Notes: generated from the sequence alone by a model not told the origin. Counted from the first letter of the stretch, positions 54,359-62,901 are shown. The stretch: 64,000 nucleotides of DNA from Microbacterium sp. EYE_78 (GCF_023149035.1 NZ_JAHXMY010000001.1:434001-498000), one strand, 5' to 3'. Numbers and translations are program-made.

Positions 54359-55575
54359 CGGGTGTGCTCCTCGTTCCGGGCGGCGGGGGCGCCGGTGGGC
54401 AGGTTCGCGCGGACCACGAAAGCCCCGTCGATCGGCACCGCCTCGAGGGTGCCGCCGATGAGCTGCGCGCGCTCCCGCATGCCGATCAGCCCGTGGCCGC
54501 CGGCAGGCCGATCCGCGGCATCCGACCCGTCCGAGACCGCGTTGCGCACCGTCAGCTCGACCCGGTCGTCGTGCCACGCGAGGTTGACGTCGACCCCTCC
54601 GTCGCCGCCGTGGCGGAGCGCGTTCGTGAGCGCCTCCTGCAGGATCCGGTACACCGCGAGCTGGACGGATGCCGCCACGTCGCCGCGCGGCGCCGGATCG
54701 ACGTCGACGCGCAGCTGGACACCGGCCGCCCGCACCTGCGCGTAGAGCTGCTCGAGGTCGGCGAGCGTCGGCTGCGGCCCGTCGGACTGCGAGTGCCGCA
54801 GCTGCGTGAGGAGCAGCCTGACGTCCGAGAGCGCCGCCCGCGCCGTGGTCGCGATGGTGCCGAGGGCCTCGGTCTGGGCGGCCGGATCGGATGCGGCGGC
54901 GTACCGTGCGCCGTCGGACTGCGCGATGATCACCGCGAGCGAGTGGGCGACGATGTCGTGCATGTCGCGGGCGATCTGCGTCCGCTCCTGCTCGGCGGCG
55001 GTCTCGGCCTCGGCTCGCGATTGCGCCGCGCGGTTGGCCCGGGCGCGGAGCGCGGTGCGGACCAGCGCACCGGCCGTCCACGAGAGGCCGAGCGCGAACA
55101 GCGCCGCCAGCAGGACGAAGATGAGCGTCGGGATGTCGGACAGGCTGCCGCTGCCGACGAACGCCCAGCGGAAGAGGTACGCCGTGATCGTGCCGGCGCC
55201 GACGATGACCGACGAGAACCCGAGCCAGAAGACGAGCCGGCTGCCGTAGGCGGCCGAGGTGTAGAGCACGGCGAAGACCACGATGTCCGCGAAGCCGGGC
55301 CCGCGTCCGAGTCCCATCTGCACGATCGCTGCGAGCCATGCGACGCCGAGCGCGAGGCCTGGCGAGAATCGCCGGAGGCCGAGGGCAGCCGCCATCAGCC
55401 CGACGACGGGCAGCGCCGAGATGTCGCTCACCGGCTGGAAGGAGCTCGTCCCGAGCTCATACGGCAGGGCGATGAGGGCGAACAGCACCGCCAGGGCCGC
55501 GTCGACGGCGACCTGGTACGGGCGGAGCGAGCGGAACACCCTCCGACGGTACGCGCTCGGGGCGAGCGGCCGCAT
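54355..55575 (-). CDS. NarL-family sensor histidine kinase
   Basis: 406 aa from the ATG at 55575. Four to five N-terminal helices (about 22-172) without a large extracellular loop, then a coiled linker and a HisKA_3 dimerisation domain with His206 (ERTQIARDMHDIVAHSLAVI), and a HATPase domain (YRILQEALTNALRHGGDGG, GHGLIGMRERAQLIGGTLE). This is the DesK-like class that often senses membrane or envelope stress. The exact start is uncertain by a few codons. Coupled to the response regulator. Confidence 0.92.
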   Translation of the reverse strand: MRPLAPSAYRRRVFRSLRPYQVAVDAALAVLFALIALPYELGTSSFQPVSDISALPVVGLMAAALGLRRFSPGLALGVAWLAAIVQMGLGRGPGFADIVVFAVLYTSAAYGSRLVFWLGFSSVIVGAGTITAYLFRWAFVGSGSLSDIPTLIFVLLAALFALGLSWTAGALVRTALRARANRAAQSRAEAETAAEQERTQIARDMHDIVAHSLAVIIAQSDGARYAAASDPAAQTEALGTIATTARAALSDVRLLLTQLRHSQSDGPQPTLADLEQLYAQVRAAGVQLRVDVDPAPRGDVAASVQLAVYRILQEALTNALRHGGDGGVDVNLAWHDDRVELTVRNAVSDGSDAADRPAGGHGLIGMRERAQLIGGTLEAVPIDGAFVVRANLPTGAPAARNEEHTR

Positions 55576-55595
55576 CCGCCTGGAGATGTATGCGA

Positions 55596-56555
55596 TCAGA
55601 CGCCGCGCTGAGGCAGGTAGACCCGCAGCCCCTGCGCGACGGCGCGCACCCGCATCCGGAAGCCGTCGGCACCGACCTTCTCGAGCTCGCCGTCGTGCAC
55701 CCAGATGTCGGGCGCGCTGCCCGGCTGCACGACGATGTCGAAGTCCTCGTCGATGATGCGCTCGATGTCGGATGCCGGGGGCATCACCCGTAGCGCACGG
55801 AGCACCCGGACGGTGTTCTTGCCGAATGCGAGCGAGGCCATCGCCCTCGCCCGCGAGCCGCGCGCATGGTGCACGCGCACGTCGACGACCGGGTCGTCGA
55901 GCGTCGCGCGCTGCATGGTCGCGATGTGGTCGGGATCGTTGCGGCCGACCCCGGCGAAGACCGACCAGACCGACGCCCGCTTGCCGCCCCGGACGATGTC
56001 GACGGCGTGCGCACCGTGCATCTCGCGCCACGCGGCGACCGCCCCGCCCCACCACTTGCCGAGACTCGTGCGACGCTCGCGCTCGGCGAGGAATTCGGGG
56101 TATGCCCCGAGCGACACGGCGTTGAGCACGGTGATGGGGTCGCCGTCGTCGACCGACACCTCGGCCACCGCGACGGCGCGGACCTCCCCCGTCGTGTAGG
56201 CGTCGAGGCCCGCGTCGACGTCCTCGATGCCCGCCGACCGGGCGAAGTGGTTGAACGTGCCGTTCGGGAGGACCAGAAGCGTCAGGTCGTGCGCGCGGGC
56301 GAGGTGTGCGGCCCGGGAGACGGAACCGTCGCCGCCGAGGATGCCGAGGACCTGGGGCGGCTGGTCGCCCGCGACGGCTGCTGCGACGACGTCGTCGAGC
56401 GTCTCGTTCTCGCCCAGCTCGCGGACGGTGGCGCCCGGCATCCGTCGACGGACGTCGGGGACGCGGTCCGGCCGCCCCAGTGAGGCGCCCGAGCGGCTGT
56501 TCGCGATGACGAGGACGCCGCTGCCGGTGGACGTGTCGCTCGGGCTGCCGCTCAT
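55596..56555 (-). CDS. Diacylglycerol kinase-family protein (second)
   Basis: 319 aa; -10 TACCGT (+ strand 56562..56567), 6-nt gap, ATG: leaderless type. The catalytic domain has VIANSRSGAS, LGILGGDGSVSRAAHLA with the GGDGS loop, VLPNGTFNHFARSAGI and AVSLGAYPEFLAERE. The C-terminal half ends in DIWVHDGELEK, where the usual VDGE reads VHDGE. It belongs to the YegS/DAGK group of lipid kinases, distinct from the 17798..18955 protein. Ends 20 nt before the histidine-kinase start, so it may be co-transcribed. Confidence 0.88.
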   Translation of the reverse strand: MSGSPSDTSTGSGVLVIANSRSGASLGRPDRVPDVRRRMPGATVRELGENETLDDVVAAAVAGDQPPQVLGILGGDGSVSRAAHLARAHDLTLLVLPNGTFNHFARSAGIEDVDAGLDAYTTGEVRAVAVAEVSVDDGDPITVLNAVSLGAYPEFLAERERRTSLGKWWGGAVAAWREMHGAHAVDIVRGGKRASVWSVFAGVGRNDPDHIATMQRATLDDPVVDVRVHHARGSRARAMASLAFGKNTVRVLRALRVMPPASDIERIIDEDFDIVVQPGSAPDIWVHDGELEKVGADGFRMRVRAVAQGLRVYLPQRGV

Positions 56556-56618
56556 CCCTTCACGGTAGGCGCGGGCCCGCGCCGCCGTCGCCCTCTTGAC
56601 ACCCGATCGGTGGCCGCG

Positions 56619-57077
56619 TCACGCCGGCGAGATCGGGCGGTGCTCGAAGAAGGTCTGCAGCACGACGGTGGTCCGGGTGTTGACCGACGCCGCCGACCGG
56701 ATGTCGCGGATGAGCCGCTCGAGATCCCGCGGCGTCGCGACGCGGACGAAGAGCATGTACGCCGCCTCGCCCGCGATCGAGTGGCACGCCTCGATCTCGT
56801 CGAGGTGCGCGATCAGCTCGGGCGCGTTGTCGGGCTGTGCCGGGTCGAGCGGGGTGATCTCGACGAACGCCGCGAGCGGCTTGCCGGCGATCTCCGGGTC
56901 GATGACGGCGCGGTACCCCGAGATCAGGCCGCGGGCCTCGAGGCGACGGACGCGAGCCTGCGTCGCCGAGACCGAGAGCCCCGCGACGGCGGAGAGCTCG
57001 GCGAGCGTCGCGCGCGCGTTGCCCGAGAGGGCGGCGATGATCGCGGCGTCGGCGGAGTCGGTCTCGTCTGCGGGCAC
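56619..57077 (-). CDS. Lrp/AsnC-family regulator
   Basis: 152 aa from GTG at 57077; -10 TAGCGT (+ strand 57084..57089) lies 6 nt upstream, predicting a leaderless mRNA. Helix-turn-helix about 14-52 (IIAALSGNARATLAELSAVAGLSVSATQARVRRLEARGLI), then the AsnC ligand-binding (RAM) domain with AFVEITPLD and AYMLFVRVATPRDLERLIRDI. Divergent from the DUF6421 gene, a probable target. Confidence 0.94.
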   Translation of the reverse strand: MPADETDSADAAIIAALSGNARATLAELSAVAGLSVSATQARVRRLEARGLISGYRAVIDPEIAGKPLAAFVEITPLDPAQPDNAPELIAHLDEIEACHSIAGEAAYMLFVRVATPRDLERLIRDIRSAASVNTRTTVVLQTFFEHRPISPA

Positions 57078-57083
57078 GACCCG

Positions 57084-57130
57084 ACGCTACCGCAGGCGTG
57101 TTGCACACGCGATCCTTACGGCCGTACGCT
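57084..57130. promoter_or_regulatory. Divergent Lrp/DUF6421 promoters
   Basis: Plus strand: -35 TTGCAC (57101..57106), an 18-bp spacer, -10 TACGCT (57125..57130). Minus strand: -10 TAGCGT (+ 57084..57089). The two promoters are interleaved in under 50 bp, so one bound Lrp protein could affect both. An unusually strong AGGAGGT ribosome-binding site (57184..57190) precedes the DUF6421 gene. Confidence 0.7.
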
Positions 57131-57195
57131 GGAAACACCGGAAATCTTCTCGTCACATCGCGAGCAGACCGTGAGGAACCGATAGGAGGTCCACC

Positions 57196-58605
57196 ATGAG
57201 CACCGTCACCACATCGACGATCATCGGAATGCCCGAGGTCGTCGAAGACGCCCGCGAGGCCGAGACCTCCGCCGCCTGGGCGATGCTGCGGGATGCCGCG
57301 ACCGCCCTGCAGGACCTGCAGACCACCGACGGCTCGGTGCCCGAACCCGCCGACCACGACGCGGCCCGCGCGCACGTCGAGGCGATCACGGCCGGCATCC
57401 GCGCGCTCTCGCCCGCCTTCCCGCACGACGCCGCCTACCTCGACGCGAGCATGGCGGACTTCGACCGCTGGGCGTCGGACGGCTTCGGCGTGCCCGACTT
57501 CCTCGACTCCCTCGTCGCATTCCAGCCGCAGCAGCACCGCGTCGACGGGCTGCGGCACCTGGTCGTCTTCCCGATGTACACGCAGAACGGCACCCGCGAC
57601 CGCAAGGTCGAGGCGGTGCTCGTCGAGACGATCTGGCCGGAGTTCATCGGCGAGCTCGAGCAGACCTACACGAACCGCCTGTTCGTCTCGTTCCGCCTGC
57701 TCGACTTCACCCCGGGCTACGACACGAACTCGGCCGTCCTCTTCCCCGAGACCGTCGCGATGCGCGAGATCCCCACCTTCACGTGGGGCGCGATCTTCCA
57801 GGATCGCGAGGCGGCGCGCTACCGCCGCGTCGTGCGGGCGGCATCCGAGATCACCCGCCTCGAGCTCCCCGAGGCCGCCGCCCGCCTGCTCGACGACCAG
57901 CGTCTCGCCGAGAAGACGTTCGTCATGTGGGACCTCATCCACGACCGGACGCACATGCGGGGCGACCTGCCGTTCGACCCGTTCATGATCAAGCAGCGGA
58001 TGCCGTTCTTCCTGTACTCGCTCGAAGAGCTCCGGTGCGACCTCACCGCGTTCCGCGAGTGCGTCTCGATCGAGCGCGACCTGTCGGCGAAGGCGTCGCT
58101 GACGGATGCCGAAGGCGAGATGCTCGAGCACGCCGGCCTCGTGCAGTACGCGGTGATCTTCGACCGGATCTTCCGCTTCGCGATCACGGGCACCCGCGTC
58201 CGCAACTACGACGGGCTCGGCGGCCAGCTGCTGTTCGCCTGGCTGCACCAGCGCGGCGTCCTGCACTGGACCGACACCTCGCTCGCGTTCGAGTGGGACC
58301 GCGTCGCCGACGCCGTCATCGCGCTGAGCGACGCGATCGACCGGCTCTACTGGGAGTCGATCGACCGGCCCAAGGTCGCACACTGGCTCGCCGCGTACGA
58401 CCTCGTGCGCACGACCGTCACCCCGCACCCCGCGTCGCAGTGGGCCCGCGGGCTGTCCGACGAGATCCTCGCCGGCCCGCCGAAGGGGTACACCGACGCG
58501 GTCCTCGACGACGAGTTCCCGCTGTCGATGTTCTTCGAGGCCCTCGAGAAGAAGATGCGGCCGGTCATCGCCGGCGTCGCCGGCATCCGCGCCACCGACG
58601 CCTGA
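57196..58605 (+). CDS. DUF6421-family protein
   Basis: 469 aa, soluble. It matches the actinobacterial DUF6421 family by PQQHRVDGLRHLVVFPMYTQNGTRDRKVEAVLVETIWPEF, FHVSFRLLDFTPGYDTNSAVLFPE-like LFVSFRLLDFTPGYDTNSAVLFPETVAMRE, and WDLIHDRTHMRGDLPFDPFMIKQRMPFFLYSLEELRCDL. The HDRTHMRGDLP block holds several candidate metal ligands, so an enzyme is likely, but the activity is unknown. A strong promoter and an ideal ribosome-binding site suggest high expression. Divergent Lrp regulator; a strong terminator follows. Confidence 0.8.
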   Translation: MSTVTTSTIIGMPEVVEDAREAETSAAWAMLRDAATALQDLQTTDGSVPEPADHDAARAHVEAITAGIRALSPAFPHDAAYLDASMADFDRWASDGFGVPDFLDSLVAFQPQQHRVDGLRHLVVFPMYTQNGTRDRKVEAVLVETIWPEFIGELEQTYTNRLFVSFRLLDFTPGYDTNSAVLFPETVAMREIPTFTWGAIFQDREAARYRRVVRAASEITRLELPEAAARLLDDQRLAEKTFVMWDLIHDRTHMRGDLPFDPFMIKQRMPFFLYSLEELRCDLTAFRECVSIERDLSAKASLTDAEGEMLEHAGLVQYAVIFDRIFRFAITGTRVRNYDGLGGQLLFAWLHQRGVLHWTDTSLAFEWDRVADAVIALSDAIDRLYWESIDRPKVAHWLAAYDLVRTTVTPHPASQWARGLSDEILAGPPKGYTDAVLDDEFPLSMFFEALEKKMRPVIAGVAGIRATDA

Positions 58606-58620
58606 GCGACGCGCAGAGAC

Positions 58621-58657
58621 CTTCGGCGCCCGGGATCGGGGGATCCGGGCGCCGAAG
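58621..58657. terminator. Strong hairpin after DUF6421
   Basis: CTTCGGCGCCCGG (58621..58633) pairs with CCGGGCGCCGAAG (58645..58657): a 13-bp perfect stem with an 11-nt loop, 15 nt past the stop. It also faces the end of the convergent MFS gene. Confidence 0.85.
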
Positions 58658-58674
58658 CCGGCGCCTGCGTCGTC

Positions 58675-58709
58675 CGGCTCAGTCTCCGCCGGCGGCTCAG
58701 TCTCCGCCG
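58675..58709. repeat. Tandem duplication around the MFS stop codon
   Basis: The 17-bp unit CGGCTCAGTCTCCGCCG occurs at 58675..58691 and 58693..58709 (period 18). The copy nearer the gene holds the natural end of the MFS gene (...GGD, stop); the other repeats the same end beyond it. A recent replication-slippage duplication is the simple reading. Confidence 0.85.
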
Positions 58710-60130
58710 ACGCCGCCCGCTGCCTCGCGGGAGCTCGTCGGGATGCCCGGGGCCGGGTCACCGGCATCCGCTGCAGCCGACTCGGGGGCGTCGCGGTACT
58801 CGGCCGACAGCGTCCGGTACGACCGGGAGAGGAACGCGGCCAGGGCGGCGGCGACCATGATGAGACCGCCGATCAGGAAGATCAGCGCGATGCCGCGCAT
58901 CTCGCCCTCGCCGAGCAGCCACGACCAGGTGCGCTCGCCCTCGTCGGTGCGCAGGTACGGGATGACCCAGAACTCCGCGATCGGCGCGATCGCGAACGAC
59001 GTGATCGGACCGGTCGAGACCTCGAGCGCGGTCGCCGCCCCGAAGACGCGACCCTGCCGCTCGAACGGCACGACCTTCTGGATGACGGTCTGCTCAGCCG
59101 CCTCGATGACGGGGACCAGCGTCATGTACGCCCAGATGCCGAGGGCGTAGAGCCACCACCACTCCCGCAGCGTGAAGACCGCACCCAGCAGTCCCATCGC
59201 CGCGACCGCGAGCAGCAGCGTTCGGATCGGATTCCTGCCGAGCCCCTTGGCCGCGATGATGCCGCCGCCGATGAGGAAGCCGGTGGCGGTCACGGCGAGC
59301 ACGACGCCCCAGATCCTGACATCGAAGAGCTCGAGTCCGTACGGATCCATGAGCGCCATGTAGAGGCCGCCGATGAGGTTGTTGAACGTCGAGAAGAGGA
59401 TGAGGGCGAACAGTCCCGGCACGGCGCGGATCGCCGCAGCCGCGCCACGGATGTCGAGGATCTTCGATCCCGGGTCGGGTGTCGGCGCCTGTTCGGGGAT
59501 GCGCACGAAGAGCAGATGGACGAGCGGCACCGCGGTGAAGGCGATCGCCACGGCGAGCGTCCACCCCATGCCGACGAAGCCGATCGCGAGACCCGAGAGC
59601 GCACTCGTCACGATGAACGCGATGCCCTGGACCGTGCCGACGAGGCCGTTCGCGTTCGCGTGCCGGGCGGTGGGGACGAGGAGGGTCACGGTGGTGGAGA
59701 GTGCGATGTTGCGGAGGTTCTCGACGACGGCGCCGGTGAGGATGATGCCCGAGAAGAGCCAGAACCACGGGCCGCCGAGGTCGAGGATCGCCGACTCCGG
59801 CTGGGCGAGGTAGATCGCCCCGGCGGCGAGGAACGCCGCCAGGGTGAACACACCCGAGAAGACCATGACGGCGTGCTTGCGGAAGCGATCGACGAGCGTG
59901 CCGAACACCATCCCGAACACCGCCAGGAGCAGCATGTAGGCGCCGCCGATGATGCCGGTCGCGAGGACCGACTCGGTCTCGAGGTACACCCAGAAGGTCA
60001 GCGCGAACCAGAGGAAGCTCGTCGTCACGTTCGCGACCGCGGTGTTGACGAGGACGTGCAGGAACGTCCGCATGCCCCCGGGAGGGACGGTGCGTTCGGG
60101 CATGGCTGCCTGCGGCGTCGCGTCGCTCAT
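58697..60130 (-). CDS. MFS transporter
   Basis: 477 aa with twelve helices. -10 TAGCCT (+ strand 60137..60142), then 6 nt, then ATG: leaderless type. The loop between helices 2 and 3 reads GMVFGTLVDRFRKHAVMVFSG, the MFS GxxxDRxxR motif, and helix pairs such as FLWFALTFWVYLETESVLATG resemble the macrolide-efflux MefA-like group (MFS_3). An export function is more likely than uptake, but the substrate is open. The end carries an 18-bp tandem duplication. Confidence 0.88.
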   Translation of the reverse strand: MSDATPQAAMPERTVPPGGMRTFLHVLVNTAVANVTTSFLWFALTFWVYLETESVLATGIIGGAYMLLLAVFGMVFGTLVDRFRKHAVMVFSGVFTLAAFLAAGAIYLAQPESAILDLGGPWFWLFSGIILTGAVVENLRNIALSTTVTLLVPTARHANANGLVGTVQGIAFIVTSALSGLAIGFVGMGWTLAVAIAFTAVPLVHLLFVRIPEQAPTPDPGSKILDIRGAAAAIRAVPGLFALILFSTFNNLIGGLYMALMDPYGLELFDVRIWGVVLAVTATGFLIGGGIIAAKGLGRNPIRTLLLAVAAMGLLGAVFTLREWWWLYALGIWAYMTLVPVIEAAEQTVIQKVVPFERQGRVFGAATALEVSTGPITSFAIAPIAEFWVIPYLRTDEGERTWSWLLGEGEMRGIALIFLIGGLIMVAAALAAFLSRSYRTLSAEYRDAPESAAADAGDPAPGIPTSSREAAGGVGGD

Positions 60131-60196
60131 GCGGCGAGGCTACTGCGGGCCTCGGACACGGGGAAGGGAGAGGCGGGATCGACCTAGGCTGGAGGG

Positions 60197-61264
60197 GTGA
60201 CGACGCTCCACGACCCGACGATCCGCTCCTTCGCCAGCGACAACTACTCGGGCGTGCACCCCGAGGTCCTCGCCGCCCTCACCGCGGCGAACGAGGGGCA
60301 TCAGATCGCCTACGGCGAGGACGTCTACACCGAGCGACTGCAGCAGGTGTTCGCGCGGCACTTCGGCGACGACGCACAGGCCTTCCCCGTCTTCAACGGC
60401 ACCGGTGCGAACGTGACCGGCCTGCAGTCGATGCTCCCCCGCTGGGGCGCCGTGGTCGCGGCATCCACCGCCCACATCAACGTCGACGAGGGCGGCGCTC
60501 CCGAGAAGGTCGCGGGCATCAAGATCCTGAACGTCCCCACCGACGACGGCAAGCTCACCCCCGAGCTCGTCGACCGCGAGGCGTGGGGCTGGGGCGACGA
60601 GCACCGCGCGCAGCCGCTCGTCGTCTCGATCACGCAGTCCACCGAGCTCGGCACGCTGTACACGCCCGACGAGATCCGCGCCATCGCCGACCACGCGCAC
60701 GCCCGCGGCATGCGCCTGCACCTCGACGGCGCGCGCCTGTCCAACGCCGCCGCGGCACTCGACCTGCCGATCCGCGCCTTCACCCTCGATGCGGGCGTCG
60801 ACGTCGTCAGCGCCGGCGGCACGAAGAACGGGGCGCTCGCGGCCGAGGCGATCGTGGTGCTCGACCCCGCGGCATCCCAGGGCCTGCCGTATCTCCGCAA
60901 GCTCAACATGCAGCTCTCGTCGAAGATGCGCTTCGTCTCGGCGCAGCTGATCGCGCTCTACGAGGACGACCTCTTCCTGCGCAACGCGCGGCACGCCAAC
61001 GCCATGGCGGCGCGGCTGCGCTCGGCCGTCGAGGCGGGCATCGCCGACGGATCCATCTCGGGCGTGCGCTTCAGCCAGCCGACGCAGGCGAACGGCGTCT
61101 TCGCGATCCTGCCCGACGGCGTCGCGGACGCGCTGCGCGAGTCGTTCCGGTTCTACGACTGGGATGCCTCGAAGAACGAGGTCCGCTGGATGTGCTCGTT
61201 CGACACGGCGGAGTCCGACGTCGACGCGTTCGTCGCCGAGCTGTCGCGCCTGACGACTACCTGA
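60197..61264 (+). CDS. ltaE: Low-specificity L-threonine aldolase
   Basis: 355 aa from GTG at 60197; -10 TAGGCT (60185..60190), a 6-nt gap: leaderless type. A PLP enzyme (fold type I) splitting threonine/allo-threonine to glycine and acetaldehyde. SFASDNYSGVHPEVLAAL at the start, FNGTGANVTGLQSML, HINVDEGGAPE, LDGARLSNAAAAL with Asp177, and the PLP-binding Lys210 in SAGGTKNGAL. The aldolase and beta-eliminating lyase families are related; allo-specificity cannot be told. Its 3' end overlaps the convergent NUDIX gene by 8 nt. Confidence 0.92.
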   Translation: MTTLHDPTIRSFASDNYSGVHPEVLAALTAANEGHQIAYGEDVYTERLQQVFARHFGDDAQAFPVFNGTGANVTGLQSMLPRWGAVVAASTAHINVDEGGAPEKVAGIKILNVPTDDGKLTPELVDREAWGWGDEHRAQPLVVSITQSTELGTLYTPDEIRAIADHAHARGMRLHLDGARLSNAAAALDLPIRAFTLDAGVDVVSAGGTKNGALAAEAIVVLDPAASQGLPYLRKLNMQLSSKMRFVSAQLIALYEDDLFLRNARHANAMAARLRSAVEAGIADGSISGVRFSQPTQANGVFAILPDGVADALRESFRFYDWDASKNEVRWMCSFDTAESDVDAFVAELSRLTTT

Positions 61265-61883
61265 GCGCCCCGACCGACGCGAGCGCGAGACGGACGAGCG
61301 TCGAGCGCCCGCCCTCCATCTCGGCCGCGAGGCTCTCCGAGCACGCCTCCTCCGGCGACATCCAGGTGACCTCGAGCGCGTCCTGCCGCGGCTCGCACGT
61401 CCCCGTCACGGGCACCACGAACGCGAGCGACACGGCATGCTGCCGGTCGTCGTGGAACGCGCTCACGCCCGGGATCGGGAAGTACTCCGCGACGGTGAAC
61501 GGCGCGGGCTGCGGCGGCAGCAGGGGGAAGGCCATCGGCCCGAGGTCGTTCTCGAGGTGGCGGAACAGCGCGTCGCGCACGGTCTCGCCGTAGCGGACGC
61601 GCCCCGACACGATCGTCCGGGTGATCTCGCCGACGGGCGTCGCCCGCAGCAGGATGCCCACATCGATGACGGCGCCCATGCCGTCGAGGCGCACCGGGAC
61701 GGCCTCGACATAGAGCATCGGCAGTCGGCGGCGCGCCTCGGTCAGCTCGACGTCGCTCAGCCACGCGGGGTTGCCCGCCGCGCCGGACCGTCCGAGCGAC
61801 GACCCGAGCCCGCGCAGCGGATCCTGCGAGCCTCCGTCGTCGTCGCGCTCGTTGGGATCGGGGTCAGGGGTGCGGACGGCCAT
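61257..61883 (-). CDS. NUDIX-like DUF4916 protein
   Basis: 208 aa. A disordered acidic first 35 residues, then the actinobacterial DUF4916/NUDIX pattern: PAWLSDVELTEARRRLPMLYVEAVPVR, GILLRATPVGEITRTIVSGRVRYGETVRDALFRHLENDLGPMAFP and EYFPIPGVSAFHDDRQHAVSLAFVVPVTG. The canonical NUDIX box GX5EX7REUXEEXGU is degenerate (GETVRDALFRHLENDLG), so hydrolase activity is uncertain. A -10-like TATACA lies 6 nt before the ATG. Confidence 0.8.
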   Translation of the reverse strand: MAVRTPDPDPNERDDDGGSQDPLRGLGSSLGRSGAAGNPAWLSDVELTEARRRLPMLYVEAVPVRLDGMGAVIDVGILLRATPVGEITRTIVSGRVRYGETVRDALFRHLENDLGPMAFPLLPPQPAPFTVAEYFPIPGVSAFHDDRQHAVSLAFVVPVTGTCEPRQDALEVTWMSPEEACSESLAAEMEGGRSTLVRLALASVGALR

Positions 61884-61954
61884 GCCTCATGTATACCCGA
61901 GCGCATGGCCGCACCCGAGCCCGGTGCGCGTCACCCCTGCGGCAGGATGGACGC

Positions 61955-62614
61955 ATGGCCGACGCCTTCACGATCGATCCCGACGCCGTCCTCTGGTCGG
62001 CGCCCGCCGACGAGCGCGCGGGACGCCCGCTGCTGGTGCTCCTCCACGGCTACGGCTCGAACGAGCAGGATCTGTTCGGTCTCTCCCCCTCTCTGCCGGA
62101 CGCCTTCGTCGTCGCCTCGCTCCGCGCGCCGCTCGCGCCGCCGTTCCCGACGCCCGGGCACTCGTGGTTCGCGCTCGAGGGGCCCGGCCGCCGCGACCCC
62201 GACGAGGTCGCCGCATCGGTCGACGCGGTGCTCGCCTGGCTCGACGGCGCGCGGGGGGATGCCGCATCCGTCGGTCTCCTGGGGTTCTCACAGGGCGGCG
62301 CGATGGCGCTGCAGATCCTCCGGACGCGTCCCCGAGCCGCCGACTTCGCGGTCGTGCTCGCCGGCTTCGCCCTGCCCGGCGCTCTTCCGGGCGACGCCGA
62401 GCTGGCCGAGGCCACACCATCCGTCTTCTGGGGGCGCGGCGCGCGCGACGAGGTCATCTCCCCTGCAATGGTCGAGCACACCGCGCAGTGGCTGCCCGAC
62501 CACGTCGACCTCAGCGGACGGGTCTACCCCGGTCTCACGCACAGCGTCTCGGAGGAGGAGCTCGCCGACGTGCGGACCTTCCTCGAGAAGCAGCTGGCGG
62601 CGACGCAGGACTGA
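61955..62614 (+). CDS. Carboxylesterase/phospholipase-type hydrolase
   Basis: 219 aa from the ATG at 61955; CAGGAT (61943..61948), then 6 nt: leaderless type. PLLVLLHGYGSNEQDLFGLSPSLP carries the oxyanion HGYGSN motif; the nucleophile Ser112 is in LGFSQGGAM; Asp near 163 (GARDEVI) and His near 193 (PGLTHSVSEEEL) complete the triad. This is the YpfH/EstB-type family of small carboxylesterases. Cytoplasmic; substrate not deducible. Confidence 0.93.
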   Translation: MADAFTIDPDAVLWSAPADERAGRPLLVLLHGYGSNEQDLFGLSPSLPDAFVVASLRAPLAPPFPTPGHSWFALEGPGRRDPDEVAASVDAVLAWLDGARGDAASVGLLGFSQGGAMALQILRTRPRAADFAVVLAGFALPGALPGDAELAEATPSVFWGRGARDEVISPAMVEHTAQWLPDHVDLSGRVYPGLTHSVSEEELADVRTFLEKQLAATQD

Positions 62615-62644
62615 CTGGCCCTGGCATCCGTGCCGCATCGGGGC

Positions 62645-62650
62645 TAGCAT
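62645..62650 (+). promoter_or_regulatory. -10 box of the ABC-F leader transcript
   Basis: TAGCAT. A start about 7 nt downstream would give a leader of about 245 nt before the ABC-F ATG at 62902, unusually long in a region where most mRNAs look leaderless. The -35 region is weak (TGGCAT at 62622..62627). Confidence 0.5.
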
Positions 62651-62685
62651 GGCCCGGTCCCTGTCCCGAGTGTGAGGATGAGCCG

Positions 62686-62715
62686 TTGAAGGCACTCGAC
62701 GCGATCGCGCTGTGA
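62686..62715 (+). CDS. Nine-residue leader peptide of the ABC-F gene
   Basis: TTG start at 62686 with GAGGA 7 nt upstream, encoding MKALDAIAL and ending TGA at 62713. It sits 39 nt before the first attenuator hairpin. Tiny upstream ORFs whose translation stalls on ribosome-targeting drugs are a known control of ABC-F resistance genes (for example msr and vmlR types). That it is translated is inference from the ribosome-binding site and context. Confidence 0.5.
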   Translation: MKALDAIAL

Positions 62716-62753
62716 TCCCGCGCTGACCCGTCGACCCTCCTCGAGGACGATGC

Positions 62754-62853
62754 CGACGGTCCGCCCGGTGATCGATTCACCGACCAGCGCGGACCGTCGA
62801 CCTTCGACCGCAGCACCATCGTGCTGCCCGGCCGCACCGAGCGCTGCGGACCG
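62754..62853 (+). promoter_or_regulatory. Attenuator: mutually exclusive hairpins in the ABC-F leader
   Basis: CGACGGTCCGC (62754..62764) pairs perfectly with GCGGACCGTCG (62789..62799), enclosing a second stem CGGTGA/TCACCG (62766..62771 with 62777..62782). The core GCGGACCG recurs at 62846..62853 and could pair with the same CGGTCCGC (62757..62764). A separate hairpin GCAGCAC/GTGCTGC (62810..62816 with 62821..62827) competes with CCGCAGC/GCTGCGG (62808..62814 with 62843..62849). Alternative pairing of shared arms is the hallmark of transcription attenuation. Confidence 0.6.
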
Positions 62854-62901
62854 GATCGTCGGCACACGCGTCCGCGCACCCCTCACCACAGGGAGGCGCA
62901 C

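Noticed and set aside
62679-62690. ATG at 62679 as the leader ORF of the ABC-F gene
   Set aside because: It encodes only MSR before a stop and overlaps the better-placed TTG ORF at 62686, which has correct spacing from GAGGA.
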